A DNA stretch of 15,396 bases from JBGPLH01 sp041486365 [NCBI: Thermodesulfobacteriota bacterium] (lineage in GTDB: Bacteria > JAUYMQ01): assembly GCA_041486365.1 (NCBI GenBank), contig JBGPLH010000042.1:1-15396 (forward strand), in the 5' to 3' direction. The notes below the pieces were generated by a model. The model ran no database searches and was not told the DNA's origin. It worked only from the letters and a program-made list of their open reading frames with translations. Of this stretch, positions 1 to 6,452 are shown in pieces; positions within the stretch are counted from its first letter, which is position 1, and every line of letters starts with the position of its first letter. The position numbers and the translations under genes are program-made.

Positions 1-40
1 CCCTGCGGGCCGCCCCAACCCAACCCAGCAGGAGGTTCAG

Positions 41-310
41 ATGCAGTGGAAGAACGCCGTGCTCGCGTCCGCCGTGGCGGGTCTTTTCGTCGCGGGGGCC
101 GCGCACAAGGTCGTCGCCGGTGGGAACGAAGGCGCCGAAGCCAAGGTGAAGTGCGAGGGCGTGAACGCGTGCAAGGGAGAGAGCGCCTGCGCGACTGCCA
201 AGAACAGCTGCAAGGGGCACAACGGCTGCAAGGGGCAGGGGTTCCTGAGCGTGACGCAGAAGGAGTGCGACGACCTCAAGGCCAAGATGGCCGGCGAGCA
301 GAAGGGCTGA
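41..310 (+). CDS. bufA2: BufA2-like bufferin precursor (copper-binding RiPP)
   Basis: Small 89-residue exported precursor. Residues 1-27 look like a Sec signal peptide: one Lys near the start, then a hydrophobic Ala/Val/Leu stretch from about 6 to 21. The mature part carries six cysteines (C38, C44, C50, C57, C63, C76) with the recurring pattern C-K-G-x-N/E and a KGQGF segment before the last Cys. This is the arrangement of the uncharacterised-turned-bufferin BufA2 family. Known bufferins are RiPPs in which core cysteines become 5-thiooxazoles and which bind copper in the periplasm. An AGGAGG ribosome binding site at 30-35 fixes the ATG. The two next genes encode the expected modifying enzymes, which is the best support for the call. 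The modification and metal are inferred from family knowledge. The upstream promoter lies outside the window. Confidence 0.85.
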   Translation: MQWKNAVLASAVAGLFVAGAAHKVVAGGNEGAEAKVKCEGVNACKGESACATAKNSCKGHNGCKGQGFLSVTQKECDDLKAKMAGEQKG

Positions 311-316
311 TCGCGG

Positions 317-347
317 CGCGGGAGCGGGGCCCGGCTCCGCTCCCGCG
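317..347 (+). promoter_or_regulatory. Intercistronic hairpin between precursor and modification genes
   Basis: A perfect 11-bp GC stem (317-327 pairing with 337-347) that can be extended inward by a G-T, a G-C and a C-G pair. It lies in the 58-nt gap between the precursor stop and the bufB start. No T-run follows, so it is unlikely to be a full intrinsic terminator. It could be a partial attenuator or an mRNA 3'-end stabiliser that gives more precursor than enzyme transcript, as is common in RiPP operons. The pairing is seen in the sequence; the role is inferred. Confidence 0.6.
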
Positions 348-368
348 GCCCCTTCCGGCGAGAGGTTC

Positions 369-1274
369 ATGAAGCGATCCACGCCATCCGCCCGCCCGTC
401 CGAAGCGCCCTACCTGGGCGTCGGCGTCGGCCTCCGCCCGACGCACCATCCGCATATCCTCGAGCACGGCCCGCGCGGCGGACTCGGCGTCGACTGGTTC
501 GAGGCGCTGAGCGAGAACTACATGGTCCCCGGCGGCAGGCCGCCGCGGCTCCTGGACGACGTTCGCGCGCATTTCCCCGTCGTCCTCCATGGCGTCGCGA
601 TGAACATCGGCTCGACGGATCCCCTCGACGACGAGTACCTCGACCGGCTCGCGCGCCTGATCGATCGCGTCGAGCCTCCTTGGGTGTCCGATCACCTCTG
701 CTGGACCGGGGTCGGCGGGCGGCAGCTCCACGATCTGTTGCCGCTGCCTTTCACTCAGGAGTCGATCCGGCACCTGGCCTCTCGAATCATGCGCGTGCAG
801 GAGCGGCTGGAGCGGCGGGTCGCCGTCGAGAACGTGTCTTCTTATATGAGCTTCGCGCAGGACGAGATGCCCGAGTGGGAGTTCCTCTCGGCCGTGGCCG
901 AGCGCGCCGATTGCGGGATCCTGCTGGACGTCAACAACGTCTACGTGAACGCGCGCAACCACGGCTTCCAGGCCGAGCGTTACATCGACGCGATCCCCCG
1001 GGACCGCGTCTTCCAGTTCCACCTTGCCGGGCACAGCGAGCAGGGGCCCCTGCTCATCGACACGCACGACCATCCCGTGAAGTCGGAGGTCTGGACGCTC
1101 TTCGAGCGCGCGGTGCGGCGCTTCGGCGCGGTGTCCACGCTGATCGAATGGGACGACCACATCCCGCCCTTCGAGGAGCTGGAAGCGCAGGCCGCGCGGG
1201 CGCGGAGGATCATCGAGCGCGTCCTCCAGGAGGAAGCCGGAAATGAAAGAAGAAGCGCCGGCGGCGCTGGCTGA
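369..1274 (+). CDS. bufB: DUF692 multinuclear non-heme iron oxidase (MNIO), BufB-like
   Basis: 301-residue DUF692 TIM-barrel enzyme, the usual length for the family. MNIOs such as MbnB and BufB use two or three iron ions and O2 to oxidise cysteines of a peptide substrate. Candidate metal ligands are visible in the family's order: H74 (HGVAMNIG), H109 (VSDHLCW), E154-N155 (VENVSSY), D187-N190 (LDVNNVYVN), H218 and H222 (FHLAGHSE), D231 and H235 (DTHDHP), E260 and D262 (IEWDDH). The early GVGLRPTHH motif and WFEALSENYM are also family marks. The ATG at 369 follows AGAGG. It overlaps the next gene by 32 nt, so the two are translationally coupled. Substrate is inferred to be the Cys-rich peptide just upstream. 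No frameshift or missing motif is apparent. Confidence 0.93.
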   Translation: MKRSTPSARPSEAPYLGVGVGLRPTHHPHILEHGPRGGLGVDWFEALSENYMVPGGRPPRLLDDVRAHFPVVLHGVAMNIGSTDPLDDEYLDRLARLIDRVEPPWVSDHLCWTGVGGRQLHDLLPLPFTQESIRHLASRIMRVQERLERRVAVENVSSYMSFAQDEMPEWEFLSAVAERADCGILLDVNNVYVNARNHGFQAERYIDAIPRDRVFQFHLAGHSEQGPLLIDTHDHPVKSEVWTLFERAVRRFGAVSTLIEWDDHIPPFEELEAQAARARRIIERVLQEEAGNERRSAGGAG

Positions 1275-2082
1275 GACACAGCGCCTGCTCCGGCGGCTCA
1301 TCACGGGGCCCGAGGGCGTGCGCCCCGCGTTGGCGGAGAACGGCGATCCGGAGGGACGCGGGCTCGCCGAGGTCATCCGGGACGACGCACCCCTGTCGGC
1401 CGTGGACCGGCTCGAGGTGTACGCCCACGCCTACTTCTCCCGGATCCTGGAAGTCCTCCGGAAGGACTACCCCGCGCTTCACGCGGCGCTCGGGGACGAT
1501 CACTTCCACGCGCTCATCTCCGACTATCTGATCGCGCACCCACCGACGCGCTTCTCGCTTCGCCACGCGGGAGAGGCGCTCCCGTCCTTCCTCTCAGGCC
1601 ACGTGGTCGCCGCGACCCTCCGCGCCGGATTTCCCTGGGCCGCGGATCTCGCGACGCTCGAGTGGGCCGTTGTGGACGCCTTCGACGCCGCCGACGCTGC
1701 GCACCTCACGCGCGAAGATCTCGCGCGCCTCCCGCCCGAGGGCTGGGGCGATCTGCGATTGCGCCTCGATCCCTCCGTACGCATCCTTCAGGCGGGCTGG
1801 CCCGTGAACCGGATCCGCGAGGCCTTCGACGCGGAGCAGCCCCTTCCCGCCATCGCGCCGGAGGAAACGGCCGTCTGCGTCTGGCGCAGGGACGAGCGGG
1901 TCTTCCATCGCCCGCTCGACCCGATGGAAGCCGCGTGCCTCGGGCTCGTCTCGGAAGGCGCGACCTTCGGCGACCTCTGCGGGCGCATCGCGCTCGAAGT
2001 CGGGGACTCCGAAACCCCGGCCCGCGCGCTGGCTCTTCTCACCGGCTGGGTCGAGAGCGGTCTGCTGTCCTCGCCGCTGTGA
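1243..2082 (+). CDS. bufC: DUF2063 partner protein of the MNIO, BufC-like
   Basis: 279-residue protein with the DUF2063 N-terminal domain at roughly residues 10-120. Typical marks are RLEVYAHAYFSRILEVL (about 56-72), KDYPALHAALG (74-84) and SDYLIAHPPTRFSLRHAG (93-110). The remaining ~150 residues are a winged-helix-like second domain, as in MbnC/BufC-type partners. Such proteins bind the precursor peptide and hand it to the MNIO. The start is well fixed: AGGAGGAA at 1228-1235 sits inside the 3' end of bufB, 7-8 nt before ATG 1243. The overlap predicts coupled synthesis of the two subunits. Many bufferin operons carry a DoxX-type membrane gene next; here lexA follows instead on its own promoter. 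Confidence 0.88.
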   Translation: MKEEAPAALAETQRLLRRLITGPEGVRPALAENGDPEGRGLAEVIRDDAPLSAVDRLEVYAHAYFSRILEVLRKDYPALHAALGDDHFHALISDYLIAHPPTRFSLRHAGEALPSFLSGHVVAATLRAGFPWAADLATLEWAVVDAFDAADAAHLTREDLARLPPEGWGDLRLRLDPSVRILQAGWPVNRIREAFDAEQPLPAIAPEETAVCVWRRDERVFHRPLDPMEAACLGLVSEGATFGDLCGRIALEVGDSETPARALALLTGWVESGLLSSPL

Positions 2083-2101
2083 TCTCCCGGCGTCTTCCCG
2101 C

Positions 2102-2130
2102 TTGACTTTCGCTTTCATTTCGCCGATACC
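2102..2130 (+). promoter_or_regulatory. lexA promoter (sigma-70-like)
   Basis: TTGACT (2102-2107) is a near-consensus -35 box. It is followed after exactly 17 bp by GATACC (2125-2130), a weak -10 box with 3 of 6 consensus bases. It lies 36 bp upstream of the lexA GTG, between the bufC stop and lexA, so lexA is probably transcribed separately from the bufferin operon. The start site has not been mapped. Confidence 0.55.
2107..2123 (+). promoter_or_regulatory. Candidate LexA autoregulatory operator (TTTCGC-N5-TTTCGC)
   Basis: Two identical TTTCGC hexamers at 2107-2112 and 2118-2123 repeat with an 11-bp period, one helical turn, in the spacer between the -35 and -10 boxes. Known alphaproteobacterial LexA boxes are direct repeats of the same period (GTTC-N7-GTTC). 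The repeat and its placement are seen; binding by LexA is inferred. No E. coli-type (CTGT-N8-ACAG) or Gram-positive-type (GAAC-N4-GTTC) box is visible here. Confidence 0.35.
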
Positions 2131-2165
2131 GTGAGGCGTTTCCACGAGAACCCGAGGGGGGAAGC

Positions 2166-2771
2166 GTGCCGCCTGTCACCAAACGCCAGAAGGAAGTCCT
2201 CGACGCGATCGAAGCGTTCGTCGAGCGCCACGGCTACGCCCCGAGCCTGGAGGAGATCGGCCGAAGCCTGAAGCTCTCGTCCGTGTCGACGGTGCACAAG
2301 CACCTGACCAACCTCCAGCGCAAGGGCCTTCTCTCGCGCGAGTGGAACCGCGGGCGATCGGTCACGGTGACCCCACCCGCCGCTCCCGCGGGCGCCGTCG
2401 AGATCCCGCTGCTGGGCACCGTCGCCGCGGGCGCCCCCATCGAGGCGGTCGCGAACCCCGACACGATCACGGTCCCCGTCGAGCTGATCGGCCGCCGCCG
2501 GGCGTTCGCGCTCAAGGTGAAGGGCGACTCGATGATCGACGAGCACATCTGCGACGGCGACACGGTGATCCTCGAGGCGCGCGACACGGCCCGCGGAGGC
2601 GAGACCGTCGTCGCTCTCGTGCGCGGGCAGGACGCGACGCTCAAGAAGTACTACCGCGACGGCGCGAAGATCCGCCTCGAGCCCGCCAACGCGAAGCTTC
2701 AGCCCATCGTCGTCCCCGAGGACCAGGTGCGCATCCAGGGCGTGGTGATCGGGGTGATACGGAGGTATTGA
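2166..2771 (+). CDS. lexA: LexA SOS repressor
   Basis: 201-residue LexA, the normal length. The N-terminal winged HTH is residues 1-68 (TKRQKEVLDAI, YAPSLEEIGRSLKLSS, STVHKHLTNLQRKG). The C-terminal S24 peptidase-like domain has the self-cleavage site A88-G89 in TVAAGAP, catalytic Ser122 in GDSM and catalytic Lys160 in ATLKK. On RecA activation it should cleave itself and release SOS genes. The start is GTG at 2166, with GAGGGGGGAAG just upstream. It ends QGVVIGVIRRY. The last 48 bp are repeated, in decayed form, at 6337 beyond the restriction cassette, so the present 3' end may be a replacement brought in or left by the insertion. dinB in the same window is a likely regulon member, though no shared operator is visible. 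Confidence 0.97.
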   Translation: MPPVTKRQKEVLDAIEAFVERHGYAPSLEEIGRSLKLSSVSTVHKHLTNLQRKGLLSREWNRGRSVTVTPPAAPAGAVEIPLLGTVAAGAPIEAVANPDTITVPVELIGRRRAFALKVKGDSMIDEHICDGDTVILEARDTARGGETVVALVRGQDATLKKYYRDGAKIRLEPANAKLQPIVVPEDQVRIQGVVIGVIRRY

Positions 2772-2840
2772 GACGGTAGGGCGGGGGGCTGGGAGGGCGA
2801 GGCGTCTGCCGAGCAGGTCGGGGCGTCGCCAAGGAATCGG
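2724..2840 (+). repeat. Left copy of lexA-tail direct repeat flanking the restriction cassette
   Basis: This stretch covers the last 48 bp of lexA plus 69 bp of spacer. It matches 6337-6451: 19 of the first 20 bases agree, then the block GGTATTGA with the stop codon, then GGGAGGGCGAGGCG, and finally GGAATCGG at the end of both copies. Short gaps and substitutions separate the copies. Here the reading frame of lexA is intact. Homology stops at the CAGGTG on the left and at GGAATCGG on the right. Confidence 0.8.
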
Positions 2841-3061
2841 AGCCCTCGCCACGCCAGTTAGTGCTAGACGGACGAGCGGCATCAAGGCTAATCGACGCGC
2901 TATCCCGCCCGACTATGTCCCACACATCTGCGACATTCCGATTGTTCCGCCCTAGTAGGGGTCGCTGTTGATTATGGTGGAGCGATATGCTGCGGGAAAG
3001 AGGTGGAAGCTTCGAGTAGGCAGACCTTTATGATTCTAGTTGGGTGGCAGGAGGGACGGAG

Positions 3062-3640
3062 ATGTTCTGGATCGGTCAAGCGCTCGTTGTGGTGGGTGGC
3101 CTACTCGGGATCGGCCTCGTTCGATCTATTCTCAGACGCCGGATATCCCGGGCCTCTGAGCGAACGCTCGACATGATTCTGGTCGCCCTTCTTGCGGTCG
3201 GGGTTGGCACGACCGTCTTGGAGAATCGCGACAAACTTCGCACGATCAACTCGCTCGAGACCGACATTGGAATCGTTCGGGACTACTCCGATATGGCACT
3301 TCTCAACTTTAATGGAAGTCAGTTCGTGGGTGGGGACATCGCCTTCAACTCACCACTCACCCATCTCATGGAGGGCACCTTTACCGAAGTCTTGCCCGGC
3401 CGCTTCCGGCGCGTGTGCACCGACGACGCCCGTAGGAAGTACCGGCAGGCTATCCGTGGGTTCCCCCGATTCCCGTTCTCACACTATTGGCTTGCGCTGT
3501 GCCTGCATGATTCGGGTGATCATGACTGGACCACCCATGCGCAAACCGCTCGATCGATCTTCGAGCGTACGACGCGGATTGCCGGGCATCAGCAGAGCCA
3601 CGATGAAGCGTTGGCGCAGCTCGATATGCTCTTGAATTGA
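3062..3640 (+). CDS. Unknown membrane protein with TPR-like C-terminus, restriction-cassette gene
   Basis: Not recognised. I place the start at ATG 3062, which has AGGAGG at 3049-3054 at good spacing; an in-frame GTG at 3044 would add six residues. The 192-residue product has two N-terminal hydrophobic helices (about residues 2-22 and 38-54) separated by a basic stretch (RRRISR), then a polar helical linker (about 55-80). The C-terminal ~70 residues (KYRQAIRGFPRFPFSHYWLA..., AQTARSIFERTTRIAGHQQSHDEAL) look like one or two TPR-type helical hairpins. The two helices would anchor it in the inner membrane. It lies 140 nt before the methyltransferase and inside the repeat-bounded cassette, so it travels with the restriction genes. 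Its role there is unknown; it may be just a passenger. Confidence 0.65.
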   Translation: MFWIGQALVVVGGLLGIGLVRSILRRRISRASERTLDMILVALLAVGVGTTVLENRDKLRTINSLETDIGIVRDYSDMALLNFNGSQFVGGDIAFNSPLTHLMEGTFTEVLPGRFRRVCTDDARRKYRQAIRGFPRFPFSHYWLALCLHDSGDHDWTTHAQTARSIFERTTRIAGHQQSHDEALAQLDMLLN

Positions 3641-3780
3641 CTCGGCTGCCGCCCATCATGGCAATGCAGCGGCCGCGCGGCCTGGCGAGCCCGCCTGCCG
3701 CCGCTGAGCGCGAGGGCGTTAGCCGGACAAACCGGATCCATTACGAAAAACCATTCGATCCTTTCAGGCGTGAGGAAGGA

Positions 3781-5367
3781 ATGGAAGCCGAGGGGCCCAT
3801 GATCAGCACGGCAAGCTTGAAGCCGCTCCGGCGCTGCGACCCGAGTGCCGTGGATTCCCTGTTGACGACCGTGGACACGACCCGACGTGATACGACGCAG
3901 CGGTTGGACCCACGGCGTCGGGTTCTTTTGGGACAGTTCCTGACGCCTGCGCCGGTGGCGTCGTTCATGGCGGGGATGATCGAGTGCCGGAAACGGGTCT
4001 TCCGTGTCCTCGACCCGGGCGCCGGGGTCGGGTCCCTTTCGGCCGCTCTCGTGGACGCGATGTGCCGGACGCCACGACGCCCGGAGGCGATCCTGCTGAC
4101 CGCCTACGAGATGGATCCCATGCTCACCGGCCATCTCCGGGCGACCCTCGACTTGTGCCGCAAGGCAAGCGAGAACGCGGGGATCCGATTCGAGAGCCGC
4201 ATCGTTGCCGAGGACTTCCTGGAAGTGGGATCGAGAACCTTGGCCGGTGATCTCTTCGCCCCCGGGGAAGACGAACGCTTCGATTGTGCCATCTTGAATC
4301 CTCCCTATAGGAAGATCCGAACGGAATCCCGCGAGCGGAAGCTCTTGCGCGCGATCGGAGTTGAGACCAGCAACCTTTATACGGGGTTTCTCGCCGTTAC
4401 AGCCCAGCTCTTGGTCCCCGGTGGCGAGATGGTCGCGATCACCCCTAGGAGCTTTTGCAACGGCCCCTACTTCGAGCCCTTTCGCCGCTTTTTCCTGACA
4501 CGCATGCGCTTTCGCCGTGTCCACGTCTTCGAAGCGCGGGACCGCGCCTTCGCAGATGCCGCGGTCCTGCAGGAGAACGTCGTGTTCCGTGCGGAGAGAA
4601 CGACGGCTCCGAACACCGACGTGGTGGTCTCGTCGAGCCTCGACCCCGGCGAGTCGACCGTGCGCACCCGAACGATCCAGCACGATGACCTCGTTCGTCC
4701 AAACGATCCCCATGCTTTCATCCACATCGTGCCGAACGGTGATGGAGATTCAGTCCGACATCGGATGGGGAGCCTTGGTGCAAGCTTGGTGGATCTGGGC
4801 CTGACCGTGTCCACCGGACGGGTCGTGGACTTCCGAGCAAAGGATCTGCTTCGCGCCCAGCCAACGCGTAACACCGTCCCCCTCATTTACCCCTGTCATC
4901 TTCAAGAGGGCTATGTAGAGTGGCCGAACGGTCGAACCCGGAAGCCGAACGCGCTCGCGCTTGGTCCCCGGGCCGACGACCTGCTGGTTCCGGCCGGGCG
5001 GTACGTGCTGGTGAAGAGGTTCTCGTCCAAGGAAGAGCGTCGGCGTATCGTGGCGGCCGTGTACGACCCCGCGCGCGTTCCGGCCGATCACGTCGCGTTC
5101 GAGAACCACCTGAACTACTACCACCTTCGGGGCGCCGGGTTGCCGGCGACCGTGGCCAAAGGGCTGGCCGCCTTCCTGAACTCAACGATGGTAGATTCCT
5201 ACTTCCGCCAATTCAGCGGACACACTCAGGTCAATGCCACGGACCTGCGCTCTCTTCGTTATCCGACGCGGAACAGGCTTGTCGGGCTCGGCCGACGGAT
5301 CGGGAAGAGCTTTCCGCCGCAGGATGAGTTGGATCGCCTCGTCGAGGAGGTGGTGTTCCGTGGTTGA
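3781..5367 (+). CDS. N6-adenine DNA methyltransferase, Eco57I/PstI-like, of a type II R-M system
   Basis: 528 residues from ATG 3781. Gamma-class motifs run in order: motif X GQFLTPAPVASFMAGM (51-66), motif I LDPGAGVGS for S-adenosylmethionine (77-85), motif IV NPPY (173-176), and a GPYFEPFRRFFL block (228-239). The C-terminal half should be the target recognition region; it contains FSSKEERRRI and FENHLNYYH, seen in Eco57I-type and BsuBI/PstI-type methylases. It protects host DNA from the endonuclease encoded next. The start has GAGG 5 nt before it. Alternatives are TTG 3637 (adds 48 residues that look unlike the family) and ATG 3799. It overlaps the endonuclease by 8 nt, so translation is coupled with the methylase first. 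No controller-protein gene is present. Confidence 0.9.
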   Translation: MEAEGPMISTASLKPLRRCDPSAVDSLLTTVDTTRRDTTQRLDPRRRVLLGQFLTPAPVASFMAGMIECRKRVFRVLDPGAGVGSLSAALVDAMCRTPRRPEAILLTAYEMDPMLTGHLRATLDLCRKASENAGIRFESRIVAEDFLEVGSRTLAGDLFAPGEDERFDCAILNPPYRKIRTESRERKLLRAIGVETSNLYTGFLAVTAQLLVPGGEMVAITPRSFCNGPYFEPFRRFFLTRMRFRRVHVFEARDRAFADAAVLQENVVFRAERTTAPNTDVVVSSSLDPGESTVRTRTIQHDDLVRPNDPHAFIHIVPNGDGDSVRHRMGSLGASLVDLGLTVSTGRVVDFRAKDLLRAQPTRNTVPLIYPCHLQEGYVEWPNGRTRKPNALALGPRADDLLVPAGRYVLVKRFSSKEERRRIVAAVYDPARVPADHVAFENHLNYYHLRGAGLPATVAKGLAAFLNSTMVDSYFRQFSGHTQVNATDLRSLRYPTRNRLVGLGRRIGKSFPPQDELDRLVEEVVFRG

Positions 5368-6331
5368 GCGGTCGCGCAGCAAACGGACCCCCTCCGCTAG
5401 GCGCATCTCCGAGGCGCGTGCAATCCTGAAGGCGTTGAATGTGCCGCGCGAGCAGGAAAACGTACGATCCGCCCTCACTCTCCTCGCATTGCTCGGAATG
5501 ACACCGCAGAAGCGGTGGAGTGAAGCCGAAGCCCCCCTGCTGGGTATCACCGAGATGATGGACGTTTTTCGACTCAACTTCGGCAAGAGGTACGCCCCAA
5601 ATAGCCGGGAGACGGTTAGGCGGTTTACCGTTCATCAGTTCGTCCAGATGGGGCTGGTCCTTGCGAATCCCGACAATCCACGTCGACCCGTCAACAGCCC
5701 GGACAATCGCTACCAGGCGGCCCCCGCTCTGATAAAGCTTGCACGTACGTTCGGCTCTTCAACGTGGAAGAGCGCCCTGGCGGGATTCCTGAAGAACGCT
5801 GAGTCGCTCCAACGGCTTCAGCCGAAGGAGCGTGACATGACGCTTATCCCGGTGAAGCTTCCGAGTGGTGCCCATCTGAAACTTACTGCAGGTGGCCAGA
5901 ATGAGCTCGTGAAGATGATCGTCGAGGAGTTCTGCCCACGCTTCACCCCGGGCGGGATCGTGGTATACGTCGGCGACACGGGCGACAAGCACCGGCACGT
6001 CGAAACTGGCTACCTCGAACGACTTGGCGTAGAACTCGACGAGCATGGGAAGATGCCCGATGTGCTTGTCCATTTCATTGAGAAGAACTGGCTCGTGCTG
6101 ATTGAGGCCGTTACGAGCCACGGCCCTATCGGGCTCAAGAGACACAACGAGCTCAAGGCCCTCTTCGGGGCCGCTCGCGCCGGTCTGGTGTTCGTGACCG
6201 CCTTCCTCACTCGACGAGCGATGACAAAATACCTTGCGGAAATTGCATGGGAGACGGAGGTCTGGATCGCTGAGGCGCCCAGCCACCTCATCCATTTCAA
6301 CGGGGAGAGGTTTCTCGGGCCGTATGAGTGA
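5360..6331 (+). CDS. BsuBI/PstI-family type II restriction endonuclease
   Basis: 323 residues, matching PstI and BsuBI (about 315-325). The GTG at 5360 is fixed by GAGGAGGTGG at 5344-5353 inside the methylase gene and gives an 8-nt overlap. The N-terminal half (to about 150) is the helical winged-helix region of the family. The C-terminal half is the PD-(D/E)xK nuclease: YVGDTGDKH, then MPDVLVHF, then LIEAVTSHGPI with the Glu-Ala-Val core, which is very characteristic of this family. It cuts unmethylated DNA; family members recognise CTGCAG, but specificity here is not proven. The gene is intact with no frameshift. It ends 5 nt before the right lexA-tail repeat, so the cassette boundary sits almost exactly at its stop codon. 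Confidence 0.9.
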   Translation: MVERSRSKRTPSARRISEARAILKALNVPREQENVRSALTLLALLGMTPQKRWSEAEAPLLGITEMMDVFRLNFGKRYAPNSRETVRRFTVHQFVQMGLVLANPDNPRRPVNSPDNRYQAAPALIKLARTFGSSTWKSALAGFLKNAESLQRLQPKERDMTLIPVKLPSGAHLKLTAGGQNELVKMIVEEFCPRFTPGGIVVYVGDTGDKHRHVETGYLERLGVELDEHGKMPDVLVHFIEKNWLVLIEAVTSHGPIGLKRHNELKALFGAARAGLVFVTAFLTRRAMTKYLAEIAWETEVWIAEAPSHLIHFNGERFLGPYE

Positions 6332-6336
6332 AAAAT

Positions 6337-6451
6337 CAGGTGCACATCCAGGGCGTAGTGAGTGGTGATCAAGGTCCTGCGGCGGTATTGAGGCCGGTGG
6401 GGGGGCGCCGGGAGGGCGAGGCGCGCGCGTCGGTCCCGCGTCCGGAATCGG
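6337..6451 (+). repeat. Right copy of lexA-tail repeat (decayed lexA 3' fragment)
   Basis: Repeat of 2724-2840. Read in frame backwards from its TGA (6389-6391) it ends VVIKVLRRY, a typical LexA C-terminus, while its first codons read QVHIQG. A 7-nt insertion near 6356-6362 joins these two parts out of frame, so this is a lexA remnant, not a functional end. It runs up to one base before, or adjoining, the ATG of the acetyltransferase gene at 6453. This suggests that the original order was lexA, short spacer, acetyltransferase gene. Confidence 0.8.
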
Positions 6452-6452
6452 C

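Larger units (their letters stand above)
2841..6336 (+). mobile_element. Restriction-modification cassette inserted at the lexA 3' end
   Basis: The segment between the two lexA-tail repeats holds three co-directional genes: a membrane protein, a methyltransferase and an endonuclease. By eye its base and codon use is less GC-biased than the flanks (for example ATT, TTT and AAT codons in 3062-3640 and 5360-6331). No integrase, transposase or terminal inverted repeats are present, so it looks like a cassette acquired by recombination in a homologous lexA end rather than a self-mobile element. 2841-3061 has no gene. It holds only a TATGAT -10-like hexamer at 3029-3034 without a good -35. Confidence 0.7.

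Noticed and set aside
3641-3780. Possible integron attC site before the methylase, suggested by GGCGTTAGCC near 3717 and the 12-bp palindrome GGCCGCGCGGCC at 3671-3682
   Set aside because: GTTAGCC does not fit the attC core GTTRRRY, no matching RYYYAAC partner occurs at the other end, and no integrase is present. The palindrome is probably chance in GC-rich DNA.
5234-5359. Longer N-terminus for the endonuclease starting at ATG 5234
   Set aside because: These 42 codons overlap the methylase in another frame, are Arg/Ser-rich and unlike the family. GTG 5360 has an excellent ribosome binding site and gives the family length.
2841-6336. Transposon or integrative element with its own recombinase
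   Set aside because: No transposase, integrase or terminal inverted repeats were found. The flanking repeats are lexA-derived direct repeats, so recombination-borne insertion fits better.
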